From a virus, in the IMG/VR virus record IMGVR_UViG_3300023174_000089, positions 50,874 through 114,873 of that record: a stretch of DNA of 64,000 nucleotides; one strand, written 5' to 3'. Made by a program: the position numbers and the translations under genes. Position 1 is the first letter of the stretch; every line of letters starts with the position of its first letter. The notes under the pieces are model-generated. The model was not told the origin of the DNA. It saw nothing but the letters and a program-made list of their open reading frames with translations, and searched no databases. This document shows positions 22,772 through 29,979 of this stretch, in pieces.

Positions 22772-22903
22772 CTATTTGGTCTTTTTAATAGAATACCCTT
22801 TTAATAAAACCCATTCCACATACGCCTGAACGATTGCTGGTGTATCTGGCGTTTCCTGTTGAAGTGCCTTTAATTCTTTGATTGTAAATTCCCATTTACT
22901 CAT
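22772..22903 (-). CDS. Small helical protein
   Basis: 43 aa: MSKWEFTIKELKALQQETPDT then a second helix (IVQAYVEWVLLKGYSIKKTK). Located just upstream of a palindrome promoter. ATG follows the previous stop by 2 bases. No known family. Confidence 0.65.
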   Translation of the reverse strand: MSKWEFTIKELKALQQETPDTPAIVQAYVEWVLLKGYSIKKTK

Positions 22904-22905
22904 AA

Positions 22906-23079
22906 TTATGCCAAACTTTCATAATCTTCAATAATGTGCCGTTCTGACATATTATCATATTTTTCAATAATCAACTCTTTAAGAGCTTCGAGCAATTCAC
23001 CACGGTTCGATGTTTGAAAATAATTCATTTTATCACGAACCAAGGCTTCACGCATACGGTCAACATTTGAGATACTCAT
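22906..23079 (-). CDS. Small helical hypothetical protein
   Basis: 57 aa, acidic and helical (SNVDRMREALVRDKMNYFQTSNRGELLEALKELIIEKYDNM). Starts inside a coupled operon (ATGA with the upstream gene). Not recognised. Confidence 0.68.
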   Translation of the reverse strand: MSISNVDRMREALVRDKMNYFQTSNRGELLEALKELIIEKYDNMSERHIIEDYESLA

Positions 23080-23276
23080 ACGGTCTCCTTAAACCATTCA
23101 GTCCAGAGCTCTCGCTCATTCATTTCATTCACCAATTCTTCATCGGTAAAATTGTCATAGCCTTTGAAACCAGAATACAAAAAATCAAATAGAAAATCCG
23201 TATCGACACCATTATTTTGAATACTATCAAAATCAGAGTCAATTAGCATTTTAATCATTTCTTGCCGTCTACTCAT
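23076..23276 (-). CDS. Small acidic hypothetical protein
   Basis: 66 aa from ATG 23276 with GAGGAC upstream; a longer frame to 23348 lies inside the neighbouring gene and is unlikely to be translated. MSRRQEMIKMLIDSDFDSIQNNGVDTDFLFDFLYSGFKGY then an acidic helix. Similar proteins are common in phage early regions. Confidence 0.7.
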   Translation of the reverse strand: MSRRQEMIKMLIDSDFDSIQNNGVDTDFLFDFLYSGFKGYDNFTDEELVNEMNERELWTEWFKETV

Positions 23277-23277
23277 A

Positions 23278-23817
23278 TTAATTATTGTCCTCTTCCGCAT
23301 TTTCTTCTTCCCATTCACGCATGGATTCGGTGATACAATACATTTCATTCAAAGCTTCGGGAAGATATTCTTCCGCTTCATCAGCATTCATGCCAGAATA
23401 ATCATAGAATTCATCCACGCCTTCATACACACCAGCAAAACCCATACCAGGTTCATAGTAATATGCACGAACCGCAAAACCTAATTGTTCCAACTGCTCA
23501 TAGGCCTGTATTGGAGGACCCCATGGACTATCAAATGAACCAGTCAGCGTATTACCATCAACCTCACACTCATAAGGGCTGATATCCCACTTGGTACCCC
23601 AATTATTCACACACCACGAGTACCAATCAGAGGCACCATACTTCTCCTGTAATTCTTCATTGGTGAACCGAGCAGGTGCCGTGGTGTCTTCCAACTCTTT
23701 TGGTAGTGGAATAAACTCATTCAACAATGTGCCATCAGCAAATGCTTTGGTGGCACGCTCGACCATCGCTTTATCAGGATGAGATAACTCAATATTATTA
23801 TTACACCAATTTGGCAT
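23278..23817 (-). CDS. Api92/YubB-like conserved phage protein
   Basis: 179 aa. Starts MPNWCNNNIELSHPDKAMVERAT, a hallmark of the DUF1281/Api92 family seen in phages and plasmids. DWYSWCVNNWGTKWDI and TLTGSFDSPWGPPIQAYEQLEQLGF are the family blocks. Activity unknown. GGAG lies upstream of the ATG at 23817. Confidence 0.88.
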   Translation of the reverse strand: MPNWCNNNIELSHPDKAMVERATKAFADGTLLNEFIPLPKELEDTTAPARFTNEELQEKYGASDWYSWCVNNWGTKWDISPYECEVDGNTLTGSFDSPWGPPIQAYEQLEQLGFAVRAYYYEPGMGFAGVYEGVDEFYDYSGMNADEAEEYLPEALNEMYCITESMREWEEENAEEDNN

Positions 23818-23819
23818 AT

Positions 23820-23903
23820 TCAAAACTCCTTAATCACAAAATAAATTAATAACGCTGATGCTACCATATACAACAAAATACCTACATTAATTGCAAGCAT
23901 CAT
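23820..23903 (-). CDS. 27-residue membrane miniprotein
   Basis: Starts MMLAINVGILLYMVASALLIYFVI, one membrane helix and little else. The start ATGATG overlaps the upstream stop (TATGATG). An ATG at 23921 would give 33 residues. Short, so evidence is the coupling and hydrophobicity. Confidence 0.5.
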   Translation of the reverse strand: MMLAINVGILLYMVASALLIYFVIKEF

Positions 23904-24022
23904 ACTTTGATTACCTTGCATACATCCAATACAATATCAAACTTACGAAATTGCTCATTGGCATAGGCCACGGCTAATTGGTAACTGTCAAAAAGTAAAC
24001 CATCACATACATAAAATGTCAT
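23900..24022 (-). CDS. Small hypothetical protein
   Basis: 40 aa (MTFYVCDGLLFDSYQLAVAY then EQFRKFDIVLDVCKVIK). Strand-helix-strand like the 20.5-20.9 kb miniproteins. Only AAGG-like sequence upstream. Coupled to the next gene by TGATG. Confidence 0.6.
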   Translation of the reverse strand: MTFYVCDGLLFDSYQLAVAYANEQFRKFDIVLDVCKVIKV

Positions 24023-24026
24023 ATAA

Positions 24027-24245
24027 TCACCTTATCAATAATTCTAAATCAGCACCCCAACCATTTACCTTTACACAGGTAGCGGTTAATACTTCGTATG
24101 GTGCACCTTCTTCCCGCAAATCATCAATACGATAGCGTGCGGTATGCTCTTCGGCATATAAACCAAGAATGGTTGGATTGTATTGGTTCTTACCTTCGCC
24201 ATTGTGGCCGGTTACGATCCATACATCAGTTTGTTTGCTCATCAT
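24027..24245 (-). CDS. Small hypothetical protein
   Basis: 72 aa from ATG 24245 with GGAG upstream; the frame continues to 24263 but that lies in the promoter leader. DVWIVTGHNGEGKNQYNPTILGLYAEEHTA.. EVLTATCVKVN. First gene of an operon with a sigma70 promoter and palindrome (24266-24330). Confidence 0.72.
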   Translation of the reverse strand: MMSKQTDVWIVTGHNGEGKNQYNPTILGLYAEEHTARYRIDDLREEGAPYEVLTATCVKVNGWGADLELLIR

Positions 24246-24265
24246 TTTCTCCAAATAATACAACT

Positions 24266-24330
24266 ATTATACAGGAAACTGGTATAAATGTCAATACCCT
24301 GTATAATAGTCGACCAAAATGGTCAACTAT
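24266..24330 (-). promoter_or_regulatory. Promoter with a different upstream palindrome
   Basis: Minus strand TATAAT (24271-24266), 17-bp spacer, TTGACA (24294-24289). A 10-bp-arm inverted repeat (ATAGTTGACC..GGTCGACTAT, 24306-24330) lies 11 bp upstream of -35. It does not match TGTTGT-N6-ACAACA, so it may be another operator or a hairpin of the upstream gene. Confidence 0.7.
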
Positions 24331-24333
24331 TGG

Positions 24334-24621
24334 TTAATCACACAAATTAACCGAACAGGCCAAAATCAATTGGCGCTTCGTTTTATCCACACCTACAATG
24401 GTATCAGCATTCGCCCAGCGTAAAACACCATAACCGCTCTGGTTTTCACCAAGTTTTCCGGCGCTCCGATACGCTTCAATGATGGCCTGCTCAACTTCTG
24501 GCGTAATTTCACCATCATAATCAATATCAATACCATCCAACCAAGTATCCTGATAAGATTCCATGCGGTGACTGCCTTCCACCATTTTCCTAGTTTTTAC
24601 TAACAATTTACCACCAAACAT
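24334..24621 (-). CDS. Small hypothetical protein
   Basis: 95 aa from ATG 24621, two bases after the upstream stop, with GGAG nearby; a longer frame reads back through that gene. Starts MFGGKLLVKTRKMVEGS. GVLRWANADTIVGVDKTKRQLILACSVN at the end. Not recognised. Confidence 0.68.
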   Translation of the reverse strand: MFGGKLLVKTRKMVEGSHRMESYQDTWLDGIDIDYDGEITPEVEQAIIEAYRSAGKLGENQSGYGVLRWANADTIVGVDKTKRQLILACSVNLCD

Positions 24622-24622
24622 A

Positions 24623-24805
24623 TTACACTCCATACATAGAAGGTGGAGATATATTTTTGTTACCAGCACGAACAAAATATATTTCCTGTTCAACATAATC
24701 CAATGGCAGGTGCAATACTCTTGCAATATGCTCACTGGTACGGCCTTTGAAGTAAAATTCCTCAATCGCCGAATAAATCAATTCTTTTTCATTTATTGCT
24801 TTCAT
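24623..24805 (-). CDS. Small helix-turn-helix-like protein
   Basis: 60 aa. KELIYSAIEEFYFKGRTSEHIARVLHLPLDYVEQEIYFVR has the helix-turn-helix pattern of response-regulator or phage sigma-like domains. No wing or dimer region is visible. Possible transcription regulator; pattern only. Confidence 0.68.
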   Translation of the reverse strand: MKAINEKELIYSAIEEFYFKGRTSEHIARVLHLPLDYVEQEIYFVRAGNKNISPPSMYGV

Positions 24806-24806
24806 A

Positions 24807-24992
24807 TTACTCCAAGGTTAATTCTTCAATTTCCACATCCTCGGTTTCACCAAGGTTCTTCAATGGTATTTGATTCTGTACCATTTTCATAAACGCTACC
24901 GCCTTATCGTAATCAGAAAAGGCACGGAGATTCAACCATTCCCAACCGGCAAAATCAACCAAGGCACCAGATTTTACAATATACACATTCAT
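24807..24992 (-). CDS. Small hypothetical protein
   Basis: 61 aa (MNVYIVKSGALVDFAGWEWLNLRAF.. VEIEELTLE). Starts with the strand-type MNVYIV seen in other miniproteins here. ATGA overlap with the upstream membrane miniprotein. Confidence 0.7.
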   Translation of the reverse strand: MNVYIVKSGALVDFAGWEWLNLRAFSDYDKAVAFMKMVQNQIPLKNLGETEDVEIEELTLE

Positions 24993-25060
24993 AATAATAC
25001 CACCATTAATAATAAACCAAATAAAAACACATATAGATCCAACTTATACGAATATGGCAT
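24989..25060 (-). CDS. 23-residue membrane miniprotein
   Basis: MPYSYKLDLYVFLFGLLLMVVLL, essentially one membrane helix. GGAG sits 5 bases before the ATG, and the stop overlaps the next start (ATGA). Small size limits confidence. Confidence 0.5.
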   Translation of the reverse strand: MPYSYKLDLYVFLFGLLLMVVLL

Positions 25061-25062
25061 AA

Positions 25063-25206
25063 TTACTCCGCAAAGTCCGTCCAATATTCTACTGCCTGCT
25101 CTGCCATTTCCAATGAGCAACCTAATGCTTGGGAGATTTGGTCGGCATTGTAACCACACTCCAATAATACCTGGACTTCATCCAGAAATGCTTTCATACC
25201 GCTCAT
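25063..25206 (-). CDS. Small helix-turn-helix-like protein
   Basis: 47 aa, preceded by AAGGAGG. QVLLECGYNADQISQALGCSLEMAEQAVEYW has a clear helix-turn-helix spacing. Resembles its near-neighbour at 24623. Could be a small DNA-binding regulator; unverified. Confidence 0.65.
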   Translation of the reverse strand: MSGMKAFLDEVQVLLECGYNADQISQALGCSLEMAEQAVEYWTDFAE

Positions 25207-25976
25207 GCTGCCTCCTTCAAAATTGTAATATGCTTCACAAAGCCAGAGGTATCGGCTTTCGCTTTACCTTTGGCATACAAACCAACCACGACACCACGAG
25301 GATCCAGAAAGCGTAAGTCCGAATCATCACCGTTGAATATAGGTGCCACGGCAGAATAACCAGGTGCTGTAAATATATGTTGCTTTGGCATGGCCATGGT
25401 TTTCTTCAAACCAAACACCACAGCAATATTCATACCTGACTGCCAAGCACGCATCACATCCGCATCATTACCATCCGCTGCTGAAAAGGTTAGGTGGTAA
25501 TTGGTGATACCTGATACCTTACGACCAAGCACCTTGGTGTAATCATAGAATTGCACCTCAGCAAACGCTGCAAAAATGTTAGTATATACTACACCACGGC
25601 GAGTAACCGAATATTTTTCCCACGATAAGTCCGAGGTGCCATTCAAACGGAAAACAGGAATCAAATCTAATTTAGCCGATTGTTTAATGGCCAACTCAAT
25701 ATCAGCAACCAACATGGACATAAATTGCTCACGGTCACTATAAAATAACCGAGTTTTACGAATCCGTGCCTGCTGAATGGTATTGGTGGTTTCACCACGC
25801 TTAAACATACCACCACGACCTGCCGTATTCAAACAAGCAGCCGCACAACCGTGGGTGGCCTTTGGACAGGTATTATAACCAGAAAGCGTAGCAGGTGCAA
25901 GGTGCAAAATGTAGGTGTTATAACCTTGAGCCAAACCTTTCAAAACCTTAGGATTGCCAGTAGATAATAATTTCAT
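25203..25976 (-). CDS. Gp88-like conserved phage protein
   Basis: 257 aa. Chosen start ATG 25976; an in-frame TTG lies 15 bases upstream. SGYNTCPKATHGCAAACLNTAGRG (three Cys and a His) matches the gene product 88 family found in actinophages and others. FYDYTKVLGRKVSG and a C-terminal region DLRFLDPRGVVVGLYAKGKAK follow. Possibly a metal-binding enzyme; function unknown. Confidence 0.8.
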   Translation of the reverse strand: MKLLSTGNPKVLKGLAQGYNTYILHLAPATLSGYNTCPKATHGCAAACLNTAGRGGMFKRGETTNTIQQARIRKTRLFYSDREQFMSMLVADIELAIKQSAKLDLIPVFRLNGTSDLSWEKYSVTRRGVVYTNIFAAFAEVQFYDYTKVLGRKVSGITNYHLTFSAADGNDADVMRAWQSGMNIAVVFGLKKTMAMPKQHIFTAPGYSAVAPIFNGDDSDLRFLDPRGVVVGLYAKGKAKADTSGFVKHITILKEAA

Positions 25977-26006
25977 AATAAAAATTTCCAATCAATCAAA
26001 ACAACC

Positions 26007-26067
26007 ATTATAAAGGTATGGTATGGAATGTCAATAAAAATCGAACATCCGTTGTAAAAAAACAACA
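26007..26067 (-). promoter_or_regulatory. Promoter with palindrome at 15 bp
   Basis: Minus strand TATAAT (26012-26007), 16-bp spacer, TTGACA (26034-26029), then 15 bp, then CGTTGT-N6-ACAACA (26050-26067). The gap is 10 bp longer than in its sister promoters, about one helical turn, so the same face of the helix is presented. Drives the Gp88-like gene. Confidence 0.85.
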
Positions 26068-26254
26068 CCAAAACCTGTATATAACCAAAAGTAATATAGC
26101 AAGTGTTGCAAAGTGTGAAATTGTGTGAAAAAGTGGGATTTTCGCTAATACCATCGCCGCATATATGCTACTTGCGGCTCTTAGTTTGTTCCCACGATTC
26201 TCCGCACAATTCCTACCATTTCCTGAGTATCCTAGAGAAGAGCTCCTAAGCATT

Positions 26255-26464
26255 TCAGAATACCTCATTTAATTCCGTGTAAATTACTGAGCGGCCATGG
26301 CGCTTTACTAAGGCTATTTCATTACAGCGCCGGCTCTCTAGTGTGAATATACTAGGCTTTTCTACTGTAATATCCACCTTAACGGTTAGGCCAAGGTCAG
26401 CCTGTAGCATGGCCAATAGTGCTTTCTTATCGTTTAGTGATAATGCTTTAATATTCTCTAACAT
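26255..26464 (-). CDS. Small hypothetical protein
   Basis: 69 aa. MLENIKALSLNDKKALLAMLQADLGLTVKVDITVEKPSI. The first half repeats the theme of the next gene (about 90 aa, IDTIQNLSIREKRALVKSI), so the two may be paralogues. AGGTG upstream. About 190 bases between this gene's stop and the promoter at 26067 contain nothing I can support. Confidence 0.65.
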   Translation of the reverse strand: MLENIKALSLNDKKALLAMLQADLGLTVKVDITVEKPSIFTLESRRCNEIALVKRHGRSVIYTELNEVF

Positions 26465-26527
26465 ATTACACCTGTAAAAATGGTATTACTAATAACGCCT
26501 CCGTGGAAGCGCTACTATAATACCACT

Positions 26528-26800
26528 TTAAGCGGTAATTACTGTAACCTTGGAAGGTTTACGATTAGCCTTGATAGCTTTGGCACCGACTGGATTGCGA
26601 AGCGCTTCGAGCTTGGCTTCCAGAGCAGCGATACGAGCGGCCTTCTTTTCAGCACGAGCCAGAGCGGAATTCTGCTTCCGCTGGAAATTGGCTTCACGGT
26701 TAGCCGCAATGTGCTCTTTAATCATTTCCTTAATGGATTTTACCAAAGCCCGCTTTTCACGGATTGAGAGGTTTTGAATGGTATCAATGTATGAAAACAT
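26528..26800 (-). CDS. Basic coiled-coil protein
   Basis: 90 aa. Helix MFSYIDTIQNLSIREKRALVKSIKEMIKEHI then a long Ala/Lys/Arg coiled coil (ARAEKKAARIAALEAKLEALRN) and a basic tail (KAIKANRKPSK). The composition resembles small nucleoid-type DNA-binding proteins. AGGAGC upstream. Promoter at 26851-26878. Confidence 0.75.
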   Translation of the reverse strand: MFSYIDTIQNLSIREKRALVKSIKEMIKEHIAANREANFQRKQNSALARAEKKAARIAALEAKLEALRNPVGAKAIKANRKPSKVTVITA

Positions 26801-26850
26801 ATAATGCTCCTATAAAAAATAAATTTAATCAATTAACTACAATAGAACCC

Positions 26851-26878
26851 ATTATACAGGTTCGGCGGTATTTGTCAA
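26851..26878 (-). promoter_or_regulatory. Sigma70-like promoter
   Basis: Minus strand TATAAT (26856-26851), 16-bp spacer, TTGACA (26878-26873). Perfect -35 and -10. No TGTTGT palindrome upstream. Drives the 26528-26800 gene from the edge of the GC-rich non-coding tract. Confidence 0.85.
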
Positions 26879-26879
26879 A

Positions 26880-27212
26880 TGGTATTTTCTGCTGCCGTAA
26901 GCGCTTGATTGGTATAGGGATAATACTTGACCGGCCGGCTGGACTATTGGTGGGGGTGGCTCTCGGACGCATACGGACGCACAGGAGCCCCATGGTGGAC
27001 AAGGCTCGGAGGCGTATAGGAGCAGCTCTGGAGCCGTGTGTGGTATGACTCGGATTCTGCCATTGTGCGAGCTCTGGACCGACTGTTATATTGTAAAGGG
27101 GGGAGGGGGATAGTAAAGCGTTAGCTAAAAAAGCGCCACCAGGTCAAACTCTTTTTTTCAATTTTTTATTTTCTGGGGCTTCCGTCAGGATTTCGAAATT
27201 CCAAATTTTTTT
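26880..27212. other. GC-rich non-coding tract beside an HNH gene
   Basis: About 330 bp with no convincing gene and much higher G+C than its surroundings over 26920-27080. Motifs include GACCGGCCGGCTGG, a poly-purine run (AAAGGGGGGAGGGGG, 27095-27110), T-rich runs and the 10-bp palindrome GGACCGGTCC at the HNH stop. It could be imported DNA, an origin-like or packaging-like region or a structured RNA; sequence alone does not decide. Confidence 0.55.
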
Positions 27213-27698
27213 TCAGGACCGGTCCACGAGGATTCTCTTTTCTATTTCTTCTAGGTCTTGTAAGATTTTTTTTAATTCGGATACAGTAGCATTACTTTTT
27301 AATGCATTTGCTCGATGTGAAATAATTCTCACATTATCTTTGGTATAACCTCCATCATTGTCAATTCTGTCTATCGATGGTGAATTGTCGGTATATCGAC
27401 CTTGTATATCTTCACGAATCTCAATACCCAATACTGGACAAATTTTTGGTATAATCACATCCGAGATATCAATGTTAAATTCTAAACCTTTTTTCTTAGC
27501 ACGGTTCTTTGCTTTTGTTAGTAGTATACGTTTCTTGTTATTTTTGACATATTCAATCGATTTAATGTTACCACAGATTACACATACACCATCACGTGTA
27601 TATCTTTTGGAAATATGTCCTTTTTCACAAGGTAATCCGGTGAAATAGTGTCTATCACCGTCCAGTTTAGCTTGGTCTCTACTTTTAACGGGATCCAT
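27213..27698 (-). CDS. HNH endonuclease
   Basis: 161 aa. Two Cys pairs precede the core (CEKGH at about 24-28 and CVICG at about 39-43). The HNH core is CPVLGIEI, then SIDRIDNDGGYTKDNVRIISHRANALKSNA (about residues 92-140). Free-standing homing-type nuclease; its target is unknown. Overlaps the upstream gene by 14 bp. Its neighbour tract (26880-27212) looks foreign. Confidence 0.93.
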   Translation of the reverse strand: MDPVKSRDQAKLDGDRHYFTGLPCEKGHISKRYTRDGVCVICGNIKSIEYVKNNKKRILLTKAKNRAKKKGLEFNIDISDVIIPKICPVLGIEIREDIQGRYTDNSPSIDRIDNDGGYTKDNVRIISHRANALKSNATVSELKKILQDLEEIEKRILVDRS

Positions 27699-27876
27699 GG
27701 AGTTGTTTCTCTAATTCATTAATACGGTCTACAAGTTTCATTACATCTTCAACTGGTACCCATTTACCAGAGATATCGGTACAGAAGGCTCTCATACGGT
27801 CACCCGAAATATGAATGGTTTGTTGGTTATATCCAATATTATGTTTCTCTAAAGTTTCTACCATACTCTTATTCAT
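27685..27876 (-). CDS. Small hypothetical protein
   Basis: 63 aa. MVETLEKHNIGYNQQTIHISGDRMRAFCTD followed by a helix (WVPVEDVMKLVDRINELEKQLHG). ATG at 27876 or, better placed, codon 5. Overlaps the HNH start by 14 bp, which may mark the insertion point of the HNH gene. Confidence 0.7.
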   Translation of the reverse strand: MNKSMVETLEKHNIGYNQQTIHISGDRMRAFCTDISGKWVPVEDVMKLVDRINELEKQLHGSR

Positions 27877-28114
27877 GTTGTATCAAAGTCCTTTCTTGTA
27901 TTAACCAGTATCTTTCTACAGCAGCCTTAGCGGTTTCAGAATTAATATACATGCCTAATGAAATAGCTTGACTGGTATTAGGATAAACTGTGGTGGTATG
28001 TTTCGTATTAATCTGATGACCAGCACGGTTTACTTCACCAATGATTCGACCAGTATCATCATAGTATAGAAAGTGTGCAACGGTCTCTCCGTCCTTCCAT
28101 TGGTGGATATTCAT
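27869..28114 (-). CDS. Small hypothetical protein
   Basis: 81 aa. MNIHQWKDGETVAHFLYYDDTGRIIGEVNRAGHQIN then a C-terminal helix (TAKAAVERYWLIQERT). Resembles short beta-hairpin proteins in phages. ATGA overlap with the membrane protein upstream. Confidence 0.72.
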   Translation of the reverse strand: MNIHQWKDGETVAHFLYYDDTGRIIGEVNRAGHQINTKHTTTVYPNTSQAISLGMYINSETAKAAVERYWLIQERTLIQHE

Positions 28115-28266
28115 ATAAACCTATCTGGTCGATCAAAGACCATTGCGATACCACAGATAGTCAGAAGAAGATAACCTTTCGGTGTTTTCTCTTTGAAGAA
28201 CCAGAAAGATGGTGAAAGCCAAAGAGATGGATAAGTCCAGTATTGGAAGATGTGTAGTAACCTCAT
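28111..28266 (-). CDS. Small amphipathic or membrane protein
   Basis: 51 aa: MRLLHIFQYWTYPSLWLSPSFWFF, then KEKTPKGYLLLTICGIAMVFDRPDRFI. Aromatic-rich with one or two membrane-prone stretches. ATGA at its end. Coupled in operon. Confidence 0.65.
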   Translation of the reverse strand: MRLLHIFQYWTYPSLWLSPSFWFFKEKTPKGYLLLTICGIAMVFDRPDRFI

Positions 28267-28481
28267 TTGGCGTCCCTATCTTTAATGAGTAAATTGGAAA
28301 TTGTTTTCCCATTTTGGTCGGTGCAAATCCAAGTATGGCTCAGCGGCTTCTGAGGCCGACATTGGAGAATGATTTCCCGACCTTTAGAATCTTTTGCGGG
28401 AGCCTCGGAAGGCGCTTCTTGTCCGGAGGCGGCGGAAACGCAGAGGATTAAGAGAGATGGTATTAGAAGGAGTTTTGCCAT
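28263..28481 (-). CDS. Small exported protein
   Basis: 72 aa. Signal peptide at about 1-20 (MAKLLLIPSLLILCVSAASG), then a Pro/Glu/Ala linker and a part with two Cys (LQCRPQKPLSHTWICTD) that likely form a disulfide. Periplasmic or surface role inferred; no family. Confidence 0.72.
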   Translation of the reverse strand: MAKLLLIPSLLILCVSAASGQEAPSEAPAKDSKGREIILQCRPQKPLSHTWICTDQNGKTISNLLIKDRDAK

Positions 28482-28513
28482 AATATAATGATACGTTTCG
28501 CAGAGGCGTTTCG

Positions 28514-28684
28514 CTATTGTGTGAGGTTACGCCAGAGGTCCTTGTAAGTTTCGATGAGGGTTATCCAGAGAGTAATCACGGTACGGATCGGATGCTCAAT
28601 GAGGGTTGCGAATGCGATGAGTGTTGCTGGTATGGCAACCAGAACGGTGATGATAAAGCCGATAATGCCTAAAAACGTAATCAT
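28514..28684 (-). CDS. 56-residue membrane protein
   Basis: Residues about 3-30 are one long membrane segment (ITFLGIIGFIITVLVAIPATLIAF), followed by a second amphipathic part. Its stop is followed by a GCGAAACG direct repeat (28500-28516). Holin-like size and shape, but nothing else supports that. Confidence 0.65.
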   Translation of the reverse strand: MITFLGIIGFIITVLVAIPATLIAFATLIEHPIRTVITLWITLIETYKDLWRNLTQ

Positions 28685-28929
28685 GTTGTTTCTTTCACAT
28701 ATTCATTTGAAATGGTTCGTGCTTCTTCTTCGGTGGTGGCGGTACGAACAGCCTGCCACACTCTGTTATTATAACATTCAATGGTGTAATGAGTTCTACG
28801 GTCATATACATCAGCCTGTCGGCTGTTTTCGGTAATACTAAATTTAGGTCCTAGTTTTTGTGTTGTCATATTTAAGTCAAGCGGTATCTGTTCAGTTAAT
28901 GGTGTAAAAAATAAATTCTTTTGTACCAT
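28681..28929 (-). CDS. Small hypothetical protein
   Basis: 82 aa from ATG 28929, which overlaps the upstream stop (TAATG). DLNMTTQKLGPKFSITENSRQADVYDRRTHYTIECYN.. TATTEEEARTISNEYV. Small soluble domain, unknown role. The frame also extends 12 bases upstream. Confidence 0.7.
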   Translation of the reverse strand: MVQKNLFFTPLTEQIPLDLNMTTQKLGPKFSITENSRQADVYDRRTHYTIECYNNRVWQAVRTATTEEEARTISNEYVKETT

Positions 28930-29198
28930 TATCTCTCCCACTTTTGACCGCCCTTCAGAAAATCAATAATCTTTTTGGATGTAGACACATGACGATCCTT
29001 CACTTTAAGCAACTCATCAAATTCTTTAGATAGAATAGTTAATTTTTTACTTTCTATAACCGCATCTTCGTAACCTGGATGATAAGGTGCTTCTGCAACA
29101 AGGTTCGGTTCTTCCATGCCGTTGGCAGAAGATGGTGTTACACAAGTTAAACCTGGATCATAAGCCGCTTTTCTATCATCTGATGTAAATGTGGTCAT
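28929..29198 (-). CDS. Small hypothetical protein
   Basis: 89 aa. N-terminal polar region with LTCVTPSSANGMEEPNL, C-terminal helices (KLTILSKEFDELLKVKDRHVSTSKKIIDFLKG). ATGG/TAATG coupling with the next gene. No known motif. Confidence 0.7.
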   Translation of the reverse strand: MTTFTSDDRKAAYDPGLTCVTPSSANGMEEPNLVAEAPYHPGYEDAVIESKKLTILSKEFDELLKVKDRHVSTSKKIIDFLKGGQKWER

Positions 29199-29199
29199 A

Positions 29200-29391
29200 T
29201 TATCTCCTATCGAATTCTTGATCTAACTCCATTTCTTTACGAATCTCATCAATACGGTGTTGTAATACAGAAGCGGCCGTATTAAAATGTCCTGTGCCTT
29301 CGGATTTAGGTTTATAGTAGTGTCGTAATAAAGTTTCTTTTTCGGTTTCTAAAACGGCAATATATTCTTCGTTAGTAATATCAAAAGGCAT
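29200..29391 (-). CDS. Small helical protein
   Basis: 63 aa from ATG 29391, which has GGAG 6 bases upstream; the frame extends to an earlier ATG at 29403. MPFDITNEEYIAVLETEKETLLRHYY then a coiled C-terminus. Overlaps the GroES stop region by none; 1 bp gap. Confidence 0.7.
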   Translation of the reverse strand: MPFDITNEEYIAVLETEKETLLRHYYKPKSEGTGHFNTAASVLQHRIDEIRKEMELDQEFDRR

Positions 29392-29392
29392 A

Positions 29393-29653
29393 TCATTCTC
29401 CAAAAATTAAAACAATCTCATTCTCACTTACAATATAATAATCTTTATTGTCGTATTTGATTTTTCTTGCTTGGTTCCAATTGGGTAATACCAGATCACC
29501 TTCTTTGACTAATTCGACATTTGGTCCAAGTGATACTACTTTACCTCGATTGGCTTCTGCTGGATCGGCCGATGAAAGAACAATACCAGAACTGGTAACC
29601 TTTTCTTTCTCGATCAACTCTACTGCTACATTATTCTTGATAGGTCTTAACAA
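29393..29653 (-). CDS. GroES-type co-chaperonin
   Basis: 86 aa, slightly shorter than GroES (97). RPIKNNVAVELIEKE at the start, SSGIVLSSADPAEANRGKVVSLGP (mobile-loop and dome region) and KYDNKDYYIVSENEIVLIF at the end match the cpn10 fold. T4 instead uses the distant gp31; a true GroES in a phage would steer host GroEL folding of phage proteins, probably the capsid. Confidence 0.93.
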   Translation of the reverse strand: MLRPIKNNVAVELIEKEKVTSSGIVLSSADPAEANRGKVVSLGPNVELVKEGDLVLPNWNQARKIKYDNKDYYIVSENEIVLIFGE

Positions 29654-29840
29654 TTACAAATCTCCTTCCATCATTACACATAGTTACCACATCTATTGGA
29701 GCATCATAACTCAACTTATTACAATTATACTGTATCTCAATCATTTTGTCAAATTTTTTGTGGTAATCATCATTAGACGTATAGGCATAGGCCATCGTCA
29801 AGGCAATTATAAAGAGGGAGAGTCGGAGATATTCTAACAT
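29631..29840 (-). CDS. Small exported or membrane protein
   Basis: 69 aa from ATG 29840 (MLEYLRLSLFIIALTMAYAYTS), a signal or anchor followed by NDDYHKKFDKMIEIQYNCNKL and a second Cys near TMCNDG. The 3' end overlaps the GroES ATG by 23 bp. Role unknown. Confidence 0.65.
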   Translation of the reverse strand: MLEYLRLSLFIIALTMAYAYTSNDDYHKKFDKMIEIQYNCNKLSYDAPIDVVTMCNDGRRFVIVKTYQE

Positions 29841-29859
29841 ACCCTTATATATGCCAGTA

Positions 29860-29979
29860 TTATCTCCGTTGCGCCGCCAACTGGTCAATTACCTCTTGTA
29901 TTTTATTTCGTATATAACTACCATGTGGCGTCCAAGGCAGAAGATGTTTTAGAAATTTCAGTAGTTCATCAGGATGCAT
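29860..29979 (-). CDS. 39-residue helical protein
   Basis: MHPDELLKFLKHLLPWTPHG then SYIRNKIQEVIDQLAAQRR. Starts inside the last codons of the upstream gene. Weak ribosome-binding site, so coupled translation is needed. Low-evidence gene. Confidence 0.5.
   Translation of the reverse strand: MHPDELLKFLKHLLPWTPHGSYIRNKIQEVIDQLAAQRR

Noticed and set aside
24306-24330. Member of the TGTTGT-N6-ACAACA operator family
   Set aside because: It is a palindr­ome beside a promoter, but its arms (ATAGTTGACC/GGTCGACTAT) and spacing differ from the six-member family.
26008-26268. 86-aa minus-strand frame between the Gp88-like operon and the 69-aa gene
   Set aside because: It runs straight through the promoter and palindrome at 26007-26067 and has no ribosome-binding site; composition looks like non-coding sequence.
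26764-27048. Plus-strand frame across the GC-rich tract
   Set aside because: Starts inside the coding sequence of the minus-strand coiled-coil gene, has no ribosome-binding site, and its low-complexity product has no resemblance to any protein.
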